Below are positions 48,469-64,000 of a stretch of DNA of 64,000 nucleotides, piece after piece. The translations under genes and the position numbers were made by a program. The notes below the pieces were generated by a model that saw nothing but the letters and a program-made list of their open reading frames with translations, had not been told where the DNA came from and did not search any database. The stretch spans positions 381,501 to 445,500 of the forward strand of contig JAQGDQ010000028.1 of NCBI GenBank assembly GCA_030141605.1. Direction: 5' to 3'. Source of the DNA: Tubiluchus corallicola (Eukaryota > Priapulida > Priapulimorpha > Priapulimorphida > Tubiluchidae). Each line of letters begins with the position of its first letter. Positions within the stretch are counted from its first letter, which is position 1.

Positions 48469-49867
48469 TGTTGACCTACTAGCTCTAGCAATCACACCCA
48501 GTGATTTCTCCTTCGTTCCATTCCTACCACCTACGTTTTTCTGTTACCATGGCCAACAAGATCGACTGACCCATGGATTAAGCTTCATGTTCTATGTTCT
48601 TAAAAACTGTGTTGATGAAACCAATCCTATCCACAAAATTGTGGCACGGCTCCTTTCGGTGAAAACTGTTGCTCCTGAGACTCTACAACTACTAACCTTA
48701 ATAAAAGATCCCTGTGCTCTCAATTTTGAGCAACCAATGGCTTTGTCTACTCTATTAAAACAGACAGTACAACAAAAAGTTATTCCCATGGTCAAAAACG
48801 ACAGAATTAAGATGTATTTAGATATCCTGGAAGAAGATGCTTTTCCAGGAGTGGTTAAGTATTACACTTCTATCGTTCCCTACCCAGCTAGAATTATAAA
48901 CGCAATTTTTACTTGTACTGTGATGGGTACTGCCATCAACTTCCTTGATTTTTTTGCCCAACAATCAACTTTACTGAATATGCTAGAAAAAGAAGACAAA
49001 CTCAGACTAGAGACTCGGATCAACAAGGTTGAGAGGAATCTGATCAGCAGTGTCCTTAATCGACTCAAGACTCCTCAAAGTAAAAGCTGGGAAGAATTAT
49101 TAATAGAATTAAGTGGGAGCTCATCGCTGTGTTCTTATCTGATGGCAGAAGGGTTAAGAGACTCTACATGGGGCTTTAAAATAGTAGATGTGACTGCCCC
49201 TTGTCCCTGGGATCAACTCTCCCCAATATCAGTCGAGCTAGCTCAAATTAGAAAAGATGTTATTAGTTTAAGATACTCTGATTATCCAGACAAAACTGCA
49301 GGGGGGCCTTATAGAATGGTCGTAGGAAGTAGGACGAAAGAACGGATCAAGCCTTTAGTAATAGCTCCCAATATCCCAAAGGGGCTGACAAGAAGGCAAT
49401 CTGTTGCCATTTTAATAAAACTCCTTTGTTGGATGGCTGACAAGCCTTTAATCGTCAAGCTCATTCAAGATGCACTTTTTGAATTGGGGGCAACCAATTA
49501 TGAGGCACTAATTCCTAAGGGTTACACATTATCTCTAGGGTCAACCGCTCATCGACTAGAAGCTGCAGATAGGAAGTCATCGGTCTACTTTAACCTCAGA
49601 GACACAGTTGCCAGCCATATAGTAATTAATACAGATAGAGCGACTCTTTATAGGGGAGAAGGGGCAGACTACACTAACAGACTACTTTTTGAGCCTACTG
49701 GCACTCAGCCAGGAGACCATCATAAGCGTCAACAGCATCATTCCTCAAGTGTCGCAAGACATAATATACAAGCACCAAGACGCCTTGGCGACCTATGGAA
49801 TCATAATAACGGAGCCAAAACCAATCGGTTACCAGGTTGCACAGTCCTTCAAGGTAGTCAAGATTGA
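48233..49867 (+). pseudogene. L polymerase fragment, copy 4
   Basis: 544 codons open. Lys at LLKQTVQQ as in copy 1 but Ile in AQIRKD as in copies 2-6, plus a private Gly for Val (TAGGPYRM) near the GxxT motif. The mix of shared states suggests exchange between copies. Confidence 0.75.
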
Positions 49868-50672
49868 AATGTCTAAGGCTTGGAATGTACACTACAACCT
49901 TTTCCAAGACAAAAGCAAAGACAACTCTTCGAATTACACAAACAGGAAAAAGAGATTTTTGGGCTTGATCATGTCAACTGCAGCCATGGCAGAAGCGACG
50001 GCCGCCTTGGCCCTTGGGGCAACAAATCGTGCTGAAATTAACTCGTTAAATGCAAAAATGAGTGAGTTAAGAAAAAACCAGGGAATTATAGCTCATGAGG
50101 TGCAGATTGCAAACAAAGAAATTGGAATCTTGGGGCACAACTTGGAGGACTTAGAAAGAGTAGTGGGAAAATTAAATACTGAGTTATACAATCTGATGTT
50201 AGCTCACTCCAATGATATGAAAAGGCTCCATGACTACCTGAACTCCATCAGATACGGGCACGGTTTACAGTCTATAACTTCCACAAAAATAGACCCTTTA
50301 TTGATTAGTCCGACACAGTTTGATTCTCTAATGTCAAACAAAGAAAATAATATCCCATTATCGTATGGGGCTAGCAGGGCGATCGTTATCAGATCCGAAC
50401 CACAACAATTATGGATGTTGATCAACGTGAGGGAGATTGTTCAGGTTCCAGGGAAAGTACATGTCACAACCCAAAATGTACCAATCAACCAGAATGTGGG
50501 AAGGAACAAATGCTGCTCACCAATCGAGTGCAGAAATACTTGGGAGTATCATGACATCAGGTCAGGTGGTATCGGAAAAATCCGGTCACCCCCTTGTTGG
50601 CTACATTCTCAGCCTGGTGGATTCTTGGTTATTTCTGTTATCAGAGTGGCCAAAGTGGAAGAGAATAGATAA
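49689..50672 (+). pseudogene. Viral fusion glycoprotein fragment, copy 5
   Basis: Open from the junction for 327 codons, with private changes IPQVSQ and NLEDLER. Furin site and fusion peptide intact; no signal peptide. Confidence 0.7.
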
Positions 50673-52071
50673 TGTTGACCTACTAGCTCTAGCAATCACA
50701 CCCAGTGATTTCTCCTTCGTTCCATTCCTACCACCTACGTTTTTCTGTTACCATGGCCAACAAGATCGACTGACCCATGGATTAAGCTTCATGTTCTATG
50801 TTCTTAAAAACTGTGTTGATGAAACCAATCCTATCCACAAAATTGTGGCACGGCTCCTTTCGGTGAAAACTGTTGCTCCTGAGACTCTACAACTACTAAC
50901 CTTAATAAAAGATCCCTGTGCTCTCAATTTTGAGCAACCAATGGCTTTGTCTACTCTATTAAGACAGACAGTACAACAAAAAGTTATTCCCACGGTCAAA
51001 AACGACAGAATTAAGATGTATTTAGATATCCTGGAAGAAGATGCTTTTCCAGGAGTGGTTAAGTATTACACTTCTATCGTTCCCTACCCAGCTAGAATTA
51101 TAAACGCAATTTTTACTTGTACTGTGATGGGTACTGCCATCAACTTCCTTGATTTTTTTGCCCAACAATCAACTTTACTGAATATGCTAGAAAAAGAAGA
51201 CAAACTCAGACTAGAGACTCGGATCAACAAGGTTGAGAGGAATCTGATCAGCAGTGTCCTTAATCGACTCAAGACTCCTCAAAGTAAAAGCTGGGAAGAA
51301 TTATTAATAGAATTAAGTGGGAGCTCATCGCTTTGTTCTTATCTGATGGCAGAAGGGTTAAGAGACTCTACATGGGGCTTTAAAATAGTAGATGTGACTG
51401 CCCCTTGTCCCTGGGATCAACTCTCCCCAATATCAGTCGAGCTAGCTCAAATTAGAAAAGATGTTATTAGTTTAAGATACTCTGATTATCCAGACAAAAC
51501 TGCAGTGGGGCCTTATAGAATGGTCGTAGGAAGTAGGACGAAAGAACGGATCAAGCCTTTAGTAATAGCTCCCAATATCCCAAAGGGGCTGACAAGAAGG
51601 CAATCTGTTGCCATTTTAATAAAACTCCTTTGTTGGATGGCTGACAAGCCTTTAATCGTCAAGCTCATTCAAGATGCACTTTTTGAATTGGGGGCAACCA
51701 ATTATGAGGCACTAATTCCTAAGGGTTACACACTATCTCTAGGGTCAACCGCTCATCGACTAGAAGCTGCAGATAGGAAGTCATCGGTCTACTTTAACCT
51801 CAGAGACACAGTTGCCAGCCATATAGTAATTAATACAGATAGAGCGACTCTTTATAGGGGAGAAGGGGCAGACTACACTAACAGACTACTTTTTGAGCCT
51901 ACTGGCACTCAGCCAGGAGACCATCATAAGCGTCAACAGCATCATTCCTCAATTGTCGCAAGACATAATATACAAGCACCAAGACGCCTTGGCGACCTAT
52001 GGAATCATAATAACGGAGCCAAAACCAATCGGTTACCAGGTTGCACAGTCCTTCAAGGTAGTCAAGATTGA
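50437..52071 (+). pseudogene. L polymerase fragment, copy 5
   Basis: 544 codons open, with Thr for Met in KVIPTVKND. Otherwise as copy 3. Confidence 0.75.
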
Positions 52072-52877
52072 AATGTCTAAGGCTTGGAATGTACACTACA
52101 ACCTTTTCCAAGACAAAAGCAAAGACAACTCTTCGAATTACACAAACAGGAAAAAGAGATTTTTGGGCTTGATCATGTCAACTGCAGCCATGGCAGAAGC
52201 GACGGCCGCCTTGGCCCTTGGGGCAACAAATCGTGCTGAAATTAACTCGTTAAATGCAAAAATGAGTGAGTTAAGAAAAAAACCAGGGAATTATAGCTCA
52301 TGAGGTGCAGATTGCAAACAAAGAAATTGGAATCTTGGGGCACAACTTGGAGGAATTAGAAAGAGTAGTGGGAAAATTAAATACTGAGTTATACAATCTG
52401 ATGTTAGCTCACTCCAATGATATGAAAAGGCTCCATGACTACCTGAACTCCATCAGATACGGGCACGGTTTACAGTCTATAACTTCCACAAAAATAGACC
52501 CTTTATTGATTAGTCCGACACAGTTTGATTCTCTAATGTCAAACAAAGAAAATAATATCCCATTATCGTATGGGGCTAGCAGGGCGATCGTTATCAGATC
52601 CGAACCACAACAATTATGGATGTTGATCAACGTGAGGGAGATTGTTCAGGTTCCAGGGAAAGTACATGTCACAACCCAAAATGTACCAATCAACCAGAAT
52701 GTGGGAAGGAACAAATGCTGCTCACCAATCGAGTGCAGAAATACTTGGGAGTATCATGACATCAGGTCAGGTGGTATCGGAAAAATCCGGTCACCCCCTT
52801 GTTGGCTACATTCTCAGCCTGGTGGATTCTTGGTTATTTCTGTTATCAGAGTGGCCAAAGTGGAAGAGAATAGATAA
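51893..52877 (+). pseudogene. Viral fusion glycoprotein fragment, copy 6 (frameshifted)
   Basis: Carries the same extra A in the A-run (near 52279) as copy 2, splitting the frame at 52303/52305. Downstream it lacks the second indel cluster of copy 2. Confidence 0.7.
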
Positions 52878-54180
52878 TGTTGACCTACTAGCTCTAGCAA
52901 TCACACCCAGTGATTTCTCCTTCGTTCCATTCCTACCACCTACGTTTTTCTGTTACCATGGCCAACAAGATCGACTGACCCATGGATTAAGCTTCATGTT
53001 CTATGTTCTTAAAAACTGTGTTGATGAAACCAATCCTATCCACAAAATTGTGGCACGGCTCCTTTCGGTGAAAACTGTTGCTCCTGAGACTCTACAACTA
53101 CTAACCTTAATAAAAGATCCCTGTGCTCTCAATTTTGAGCAACCAATGGCTTTGTCTACTCTATTAAGACAGACAGTACAACAAAAAGTTATTCCCATGG
53201 TCAAAAACGACAGAATTAAGATGTATTTAGATATCCTGGAAGAAGATGCTTTTCCAGGAGTGGTTAAGTATTACACTTCTATCGTTCCCTACCCAGCTAG
53301 AATTATAAACGCAATTTTTACTTGTACTGTGATGGGTACTGCCATCAACTTCCTTGATTTTTTTGCCCAACAATCAACTTTACTGAATATGCTACAAAAA
53401 GAAGACAAACTCAGACTAGAGACTCGGATCAACAAGGTTGAGAGGAATCTGATCAGCAGTGTCCTTAATCGACTCAAGACTCCTCAAAGTAAAAGCTGGG
53501 AAGAATTATTAATAGAATTAAGTGGGAGCTCATCGCTTTGTTCTTATCTGATGGCAGAAGGGTTAAGAGACTCTACATGGGGCTTTAAAATAGTAGATGT
53601 GACTGCCCCTTGTCCCTGGGGTCAACTCTCCCCAATATCAGTCGAGCTAGCTCAAATTAGAAAAGATGTTATTAGTTTAAGATACTCTGATTATCCAGAC
53701 AAAACTGCAGTGGGGCCTTATAGAATGGTCGTAGGAAGTAGGACGAAAGAACGGATCAAGCCTTTAGTAATAGCTCCCAATATCCCAAAGGGGCTGACAA
53801 GAAGGCAATCTGTTGCCATTTTAATAAAACTCCTTTGTTGGATGGCTGACAAGCCTTTAATCGTCAAGCTCATTCAAGATGCACTTTTTGAATTGGGGGC
53901 AACCAATTATGAGGCACTAATTCCTAAGGGTTACACACTATCTCTAGGGTCAACCGCTCATCGACTAGAAGCTGCAGATAGGAAGTCATCGGTCTACTTT
54001 AACCTCAGAGACACAGTTGCCAGCCATATAGTAATTAATACAGATAGAGCGACTCTTTATAGGGGAGAAGGGGCAGACTACACTTTATGTTTCCAAGAGG
54101 TCTTCTGTGCTTTAATGACAATGAATGCTGTATCTAAATATCACCTAGTATCTAACCCTCACCAAGCACTACCAAACTGA
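52642..54180 (+). pseudogene. L polymerase fragment, copy 6, extended at its 3' end
   Basis: 512 codons. Instead of returning to the glycoprotein after 54084, it continues with 32 residues that include FQ in the YTLCFQEVF block, which fits the next capping-domain motif of L. The array's outer border therefore preserves the ancestral L reading past the duplication breakpoint. Private changes are LQKED and PCPWGQ. Viral similarity fades near 54150, where BEL/Pao sequence begins in another frame. Confidence 0.75.
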
Positions 54181-56740
54181 CCAGGTCAGTTACTCTTGTC
54201 CAGCTCCAAGTGATTTACATGCGGTCAACACAAAAAGAGAAGCACTGAAAAATGTATCAGCCGTTTTTGAACCTCTTGGATGGATTAGTCCTTTATTAGT
54301 CGAAGCAAAGAGATTCATAGCAACATTATGGAAAGAACATGTCGATTGGGACACTGTGTTCACCCAAGAGCAGCAAGTTCAATGGGAAAATGTTGCAAAC
54401 ACCTTATCATCAATTTACAGTCTGAGGATTCCCAGATACACTGAAACAGGTGATTTTAGCAAAGTAGATATTGTGTCATTCAGTGACAGCTCTTCATGGT
54501 GTTATGGTGCAGTATCTTACTTGAGATTTGTTCAGCCTGATGGATCAGGCATGGTAAAGCTGATTTATGCGAAGACTAGGCTTGCACCCCCACGCCAAAT
54601 TTCAGTTCCGAGACTGGAGTTACTTGGAATACTACTAGCAGTTCGATGCACCAAGTTTTTGTTGACACATCTTCAATTGAATATCAACGAAGTACACATC
54701 TTTAGTGATAGTAAATGTGCATTATTTTGGGTGCTAAATGGATGCTCCTTGAAAACGTTTGTGAGGAACAGAGTGGAAGAGATCAGGTCTCTTCAGAACG
54801 CTACATTTCACTTTGTGTCAACAGAAGAAAACCCAGCAGACTTGGCTTCTCGTGGTGTAAAGGACTCCGAGACCTTAATGAATAGCATATGGTTCAACCC
54901 TCCAGCATGGTTGAAAGAACCCAAAGAATACTGGCCACAATCAGATATACCAGTTACTTCTGCCGAGGATCAGCAACAGATAGATTCTGAAATGGGAGAA
55001 TGCGAAGTACCAGTTGTCTTGACAATTAGTGAGCAACCCAATGAGTCACTAGTTGATTTAACGAGGTACTCGAGTTTTGAGAAGGCAGTACGAGTAACGG
55101 CCTATGTTATGAGAGCTTTAGGTAGATGGAAACACACTGAGAATGATGTGCAAACAGGCCTTATGGCATCTGAGCTAGTAAAAGCAGAAATAATTCTAAT
55201 TAAGCAAGTCCAACGTCAACACTTCAGCAAAGAGATCAGAGACTTACAGTCTAATAAAAACAACTGCTTAGTACAGCAACTAGGTCTGTATTTGGATTCT
55301 GAAAACCTGTTGAGATGTAATGGCAGGATTCAACATTCGGATTTTACATATGCTAGCACAAATCCAGCTCTCGTGCCACGAAAAGATCATGCCACTCGAC
55401 TAATTATTCAGAGAGTACATGAGCAACAGCTCCATAGTGGAGTATCACAGACATTAGCACAGCTGAGATGTACATACTGGGTACTCAAAGGTCGTGCGGC
55501 AGTACAAGAAGTAATTCAAGGATGTTTAATCTGTAGACGTGCAAGTGGTCCACCATACAAAGCACCACCCATGCCGGGACTACCACCAGCAAGAGTTAAC
55601 AGAAACTTGGTATTTAGTCAAATTGGATTAGATATGCTAGGTCCATTTTGGATTAAAAACTTCACTTCATTGTCAGAAAAACATGAAGTCAAAAAGGTTT
55701 GGGCTTGCGTGTTTACGTGTATGTGCACCAGAGCCGTGCACATAGAGCTTACAGAAGACCTTAGTACCGAGGAGTTTTTGTCGTGTTTCCGCAGATTTGC
55801 AGCAAGAAGATGTTATCCTTCGAAGGTCTTGAGTGACAATGCAGCACAGTTCAAACTAACAAAAACTGTCCTGGATAGAGCGTGGTCTCAAACTCTCCAA
55901 AGCCCTGATGTTTTAGATTATGCAGCTCAGCATCGTATCAGTTGGGAGAACATTGTAGAGCTAGCTCCCTGGTTTGGAGGTTTCTATGAAAGGATGGTTG
56001 CTATGATAAAGTCAGCTCTTAAAAAATCAACAGGCCGACGTCTTCTGACTCGAACTCAATTGGTAACGCTGCTGTGTGAAATCGAAGGCGTGATCAATTC
56101 TCGACCTCTCTGTTACGTAGATCAGGATATCAATTCAATACGCGTCATAACCCCAGCTGATTTCATATCATTGAAAGGTGACCTTGGCACTTTATATTTA
56201 AAAGATGATGACGAGTACAAGCCGAATCAGCCAGACTCTGCGGACAAGGTTTTGCAATGCTGGAAAAGAGGACAGATCATCTTGAATAAGTTTTGGGACA
56301 TCTGGAGGAAGGAGTATGTATTGTCACTGAGGGAGCGCTATAACAAACCAATCAAGCAATCAAGGTCAGCTCTAAATTCAATGCCTAAAATAGGTGACGT
56401 AGTTCTGGTTCAGGATGATCTTCCAAGGAGTCAATGGAGAGTTGGGAGGATACTTTCTCTAAAGCATAGCCATGATGAGATGTGCAGATCAGTTTCTGTG
56501 AGGCTACCTTCAGGCAATATCATCAATCGTTCTATTACCCAGCTTTACCCCCTTGAACTGCCAGCAACACAGACCAGTATTACAGATGCCAAGCAGTACA
56601 AAACAGATAACACTACACGGCACAAACAAATTAACACACCACAAATAGTTATAGAGCCCACTAATAAGCGATCAAAAAGAAAGGCAGCTGCGAAAGCTGG
56701 TGACAAAATTCGAGGGTGGGTCGAGGACCTAAATTTGTAG
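54149..56740 (+). mobile_element. BEL/Pao retrotransposon Pol, 3' half (RNase H and integrase)
   Basis: The frame is open from just after a TAG at 54146 to the stop at 56740. The earliest part (YSCPAPSDL, then FEPLGWISPLLVEAK) is the linker after the reverse transcriptase in BEL/Pao Pol. RNase H blocks follow: FSDSSSW, PRLELLGILLA, FSDSKCALFWV and NPADLASRG. Then come an integrase H2C2 zinc finger (HEQQLHSG ... CLIC) and a DDE core with D in GLDMLGP (55630), D in LSDNAAQF (55833) and E in GFYERM (55987), and a C-terminal DUF5641-like block (VLVQDDLPRSQWRVGRI). No stops interrupt it. Gag, protease and most of RT are absent; in their place upstream stands the viral array. The element is a 5'-replaced chimera. 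Confidence 0.88.
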
Positions 56741-56773
56741 GTAGGCTGTTCATGGCATCTTCCCTCGGGGGAG

Positions 56774-57058
56774 TGTGCTGACGCAATCAGAATGATCACG
56801 TGACCAGTGATTGTTCGGCGCGCACGAGTCTGCAGAAGACGAGTGGTACAAGAGCGGACATGTTGTTTAGATTACTAGTGTCGTTAGCGTCTTTAGAAAT
56901 TGTAAAAAGTTTCGTTAGCGTCTTTGTTTGTGTAATACAGAAGATATCAATATACAAATTTTTGTGACAAGTATTTACTGTTTTACGATTCTCGATTATA
57001 CAAGTAAATTATAGATAATTAGACTGAAACTTGGGCGAAGTGACAGGGCATCGCCACA
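56774..57058 (+). repeat. Candidate 3' LTR of the BEL/Pao element
   Basis: A purine-rich GGGGGAG (56767-56773) comes 27 bp after the Pol stop and is followed by TGTGCTGACG, the usual place and style of a BEL polypurine tract and LTR start. The right border is not fixed; a CA near 57058 is only a guess. The segment holds two copies of TCGTTAGCGTCTTT (about 56880 and 56911). No second LTR copy was seen in the window. Confidence 0.4.
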
Positions 57059-58111
57059 ACTGCACCTAGAAAAAGCAAACTAGATTTGCCACTGTGATTC
57101 AGGCAAAATAAGAAATTTCTATTGCATTTTGCTCAGTTGTTTATGTGTTGCTTTAAAGACGAATATTCAAAGAGTATATCGCAGAATATGCAAGTTAAAG
57201 CAAAGTATGGCTAACATAATGACAGCCCAGAGAATTTTACTTGTGAAAACTTGACTAGTTAAATCTGAAATTACTTGCTGAGAATATGGAATTATTGTAA
57301 CTGTTCACCCAAATTTGACTTTATATGTAACTGACACAAAAGAAGAAACATAAATACCAGTGAAACTGATTCGCAAAGCTACTTTTCTCGTACTTTTCAC
57401 TGGAGATGGCAAACCATGAACTAGCCAAGTTCGTCACACCTCATGAGCACTCTAAATACAATGAATAAACAACGTTTGAATTAAATGAAAAGTCAGGCAT
57501 TTAGCTCATAATTGAAAGTTCTGTGACTAAAATTTTGGTTCTCGCAGATTTCTATTGTTTTAGATGCTTGCACCACTTTATACCACACTACTCTCAGTCT
57601 TTTCTATCATTAATAAATTATCAGTGCTGAAACTGTAAAATTTGGCAAGGGTATACAAATGGGAGATAATATTGCAGGCGAGTATGAATCAGGGAATAGT
57701 AACATAATGGAAATTTTATATAGATTGTTCCAAGGACAGTGGAAAGAAACTATAACACTATGAACAATTTGAAACTTGGCTGATTTTCTTAAAATAAACA
57801 TTCTACTAATTATGTATAATGTATTTACACATTTTGTCAACTAAATAGATGACACTGTTGTGCAATAATGCCAGATTACACTATTCTTTCATTAAATGAA
57901 ACCAATATTCAATTACATTTAGCAATTCACTGATACTTAAATTTGTGTGAAAATAATGAAAATGAAAATGTGGTTATGGTCATGAGTCACATAAAAATGT
58001 AAATGGATGTTCACTGCGTACTATTCCAATCACTTTATCAGCAAATGTGATTGTCTATAACGTTTTAATTTGTCTAACGTTAACTGATCAATGCCTTCGC
58101 AACAGCAAGTA
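57059..58111. other. Intergenic; no gene recognised
   Basis: AT-rich DNA between the retroelement and the pogo-like elements. Only short unrelated ORFs. Confidence 0.4.
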
Positions 58112-58279
58112 CAGTCAAGTTTATACCGTCTACTTTGGACTGCAGAAAAGTTGGCGTTAGAGTGAGTTGGCATTATAACTAGGCGCATTAATACATACAT
58201 ATCTATGCAAATGTAGACATTTGTTTTGCCGGAAATTTGGGCGTTAAACAAGTTGGCATTATAAATGGAGGTTTGACTG
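58112..58279. mobile_element. Pogo/Tigger-like MITE, copy 2
   Basis: 168 bp, with inward ends CAGTCAAGTTTA and CAGTCAAACCTC. It is homologous to 39620-39793. The left flank is TA; the right flank is TG, probably mutated. Confidence 0.6.
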
Positions 58280-58321
58280 TGTTCTAATACTGTGCACAGG
58301 CATTCACATAACCAATCTATA

Positions 58322-59594
58322 CAGTATGATCCACTTACAACGAGCCTGTTATAACGAGCTCTGGTTATTAAGAGTAAATTCTAAAGTCCCATGAAATCTT
58401 AGAATAATATATGAAATATTTAATATATTTAAACCTTGCTTACAACGAGTTCCGATATTATAGATTTTTCTTATTATGAGGGAATTTTACCACCTCCTGA
58501 TTGTACTTCACCTAAATATAACTTTCTAAGACAATAGGCAAATGAGTACCATTCATCACAACCAAAAAAGATCACCAGGCCCTGGGAAGATTAGTTTGTC
58601 GCATAAAATGATGTGTATCAAGTACAGCCCATATGAAGACGTACTGGTGGGCCTGCAGCTACTTGCGCTGTTGTAATTGTAACTCAAAGTCAGAATGAAG
58701 TGAGAACGATGATTCATACAACAGTAGAAGAACCAGTTTGTCAATACGTTAGTGTGAATGATGCAGTTGAAGCCATTGCTAACATCAACAATTTTTTGTC
58801 TTCACCAGCAACTGACAATGAGGAGTTCTCATGCCTTTCAAAAACCTGACAGCTCCTTGAATGAAGCTCTTTAATGTGCAATTTAATGAGAAGCAGGCAA
58901 AAATAACCGAACTTTTCAAAAAATAAACTTGCAAAATAAATGATTCATCGACTTTTCAAAGTTTAGTTTTTAATAAAAACACTGTTTTAAAAAATGCAAT
59001 AATTTTACATTTCCTAACACTTGGCTAGCCAGATTGTACACTTAGTTATTAGCTGACGTAAGCTCATGTTGAAATGTTCATTAGGCCCTAAGTATTAGCT
59101 CACCGCTGTTTAAATAAAACCAGAGATTTTTGCATCAGCGCTGCATACACTTAAAGTGATAGCCCTGTTTTTCACCCATGAAAGCGTCTTGCACAGATGT
59201 CAAAAAACTATACTGCAACACCCACGTAAAACACACTCAGCTATAGGCAAATATCACAATGAATCACAGCAGTGGCAACTAAGAAAAGAACTTATGTGGC
59301 TGCTTTATGCAGGAATTTATTGCGTAAAATACTGGCTTAATCCTAGAAATAGCAGAGTTTGAATACTATAAGTTTACTTTTTTGTTATAAAATAGTTGCT
59401 GAACAGTGGAACTCACTACAAAACTTCTGCCACTCCCAAAAAGAAGCGTTCTTTTTATTGCTTCATCATCTGCCTCATGGGCTTCGCTTCCATCTTGTAC
59501 TCACTCAGACAGTTGACATCAGCTATAACGAGTCCCAGTTATAGACAGCAAATTTTTGCAGTTCCTTGCAACTCATTATAAGTGAAGTATACTG
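58322..59594. mobile_element. Pogo/Tigger-like element with decayed transposase end
   Basis: A 1,273-bp element flanked by TA on both sides. Inward ends CAGTATGATCCACTTACAAC and CAGTATACTTCACTTATAAT share most of their first 25 positions. TATAACGAG-type words recur near both ends, typical of Tigger-like elements. On the plus strand near 58690-58850, a short frame (TVEEPVCQYVSVNDAVEAI, then a FLSSPATDNEEF block) looks like the acidic C-terminus of a pogo transposase. The DDD core is missing. Confidence 0.65.
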
Positions 59595-59781
59595 TACTGA
59601 GGTGCTGTATTCCAGATGCCAAATGAGTTACATGACACGCCAATACTTAAAATCCATCAACAGATTTGTTGAGGTTGCAGTTGAGGGGGCATATTGCAAA
59701 AGACTGCCAATTTCTAAGTGGTTTAAAAAACACCAAACTTTACTCGACTATCAGTAACATGTCACTGATAATAATGAGGCT

Positions 59782-63863
<4,082 letters not shown>

Positions 63864-64000
63864 CTGAAAATAAAAACTTCATTAGTAATATTAATATCAC
63901 ACAAAAACTTTAAGTAAACGAAAAAAGTGTAGTCACTCTTGCAATTCCACTAATTAATAACATCACAATCATCTCTGCTGCTAAGAACGTATCAACAAAA

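Larger units (their letters stand above)
40878..54084 (+). repeat. Six-copy tandem array of a chimeric endogenous viral unit (~2.2 kb)
   Basis: Unit starts, marked by TTTTTGAGCCTACTGGCACT, are 40878, 43082, 45287, 47482, 49686 and 51890, giving periods of 2204, 2205, 2195, 2204 and 2204. Copies differ by scattered single-base changes and a few indels. Each unit carries a truncated viral fusion glycoprotein followed, in another frame, by an internal fragment of a mononegavirus-type L polymerase. At internal unit borders the L piece ends ...GACTACACT, then AACAGACTAC, then the glycoprotein resumes. In the last unit the same L position (54084) continues into further L sequence instead. Copy 1 alone has the glycoprotein start codon and signal peptide. 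The order shows head-to-tail duplication of one segment with fixed breakpoints. Confidence 0.9.

Noticed and set aside
41426-53477. Minus-strand ORFs of 62-91 codons recurring once per viral unit
   Set aside because: They are antisense shadows of the glycoprotein and L frames, repeated because the unit is repeated.
40788-54180. Idea that the array is an envelope gene belonging to the BEL/Pao element itself
   Set aside because: BEL envelopes, when present, lie downstream of Pol, and the L fragment has capping motifs of negative-strand RNA viruses, not of a retroelement.

Overview
The window is nuclear DNA of an invertebrate animal. It is AT-rich, the genes are spliced with canonical GT-AG junctions, intergenic and intronic space is large, and DNA transposons, non-LTR relics and a BEL/Pao retroelement are present. 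The sequence does not fix the phylum. Five host genes are recognisable by protein family. (1) The last exon of SPRTN, a DNA-protein crosslink protease, lies at 2855-4096 (+) with its N-terminal protease exons not visible. (2) Kynurenine 3-monooxygenase (KMO) runs on the minus strand from 20766 to about 10006 in about 13 exons. (3) An intronless choline/ethanolamine phosphotransferase (CEPT1/CHPT1 type) lies at 21335-22480 (+), head-to-head with KMO. (4) An APMAP/strictosidine-synthase-like membrane protein is rebuilt here from nine exons at 30512-39404 (+). (5) The C-terminal half of the branched-chain keto-acid dehydrogenase E1-alpha subunit (BCKDHA) lies at 63863-59782 (-) and runs off the right edge. 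These are housekeeping and metabolic genes with no sign of operon-like coupling. KMO and CEPT share a roughly 570-bp intergenic region that could be a bidirectional promoter.

The spaces between and inside the genes hold mobile DNA. Four hAT-like elements can be delimited by terminal inverted repeats and 8-bp target-site duplications (1979-2401, 7685-8761, 11476-12598, 37915-38636). One carries a C-terminal hAT dimerisation remnant and another a DUF4371-type remnant. There is a TIR element at 28224-29071, pogo/Tigger-like elements at 39620-39793, 58112-58279 and 58322-59594, LINE reverse-transcriptase relics near 23.4, 26.5, 27 and 29.4-30.3 kb, and a roughly 650-bp unclassified dispersed repeat with one copy in a KMO intron and one in a BCKDHA intron.

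The most unusual region is 40.8-57 kb. Six head-to-tail copies of a roughly 2.2-kb unit (40878-54084) each join the N-terminal half of a class-I-like viral fusion glycoprotein (signal peptide in copy 1 only, furin site, fusion peptide, heptad repeat) to an internal piece of a mononegavirus-type L polymerase carrying capping (PRNTase) motifs. The last copy reads a little further into L and then switches near 54150 to the 3' half of a BEL/Pao polyprotein (RNase H, integrase), followed by a candidate LTR. This is an endogenous viral element, chimeric with a retrotransposon and tandemly amplified. The copies are nearly identical, so the amplification is recent or homogenised, or partly an assembly effect. 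All six L fragments stay open, while three of six glycoprotein fragments carry frameshifts.
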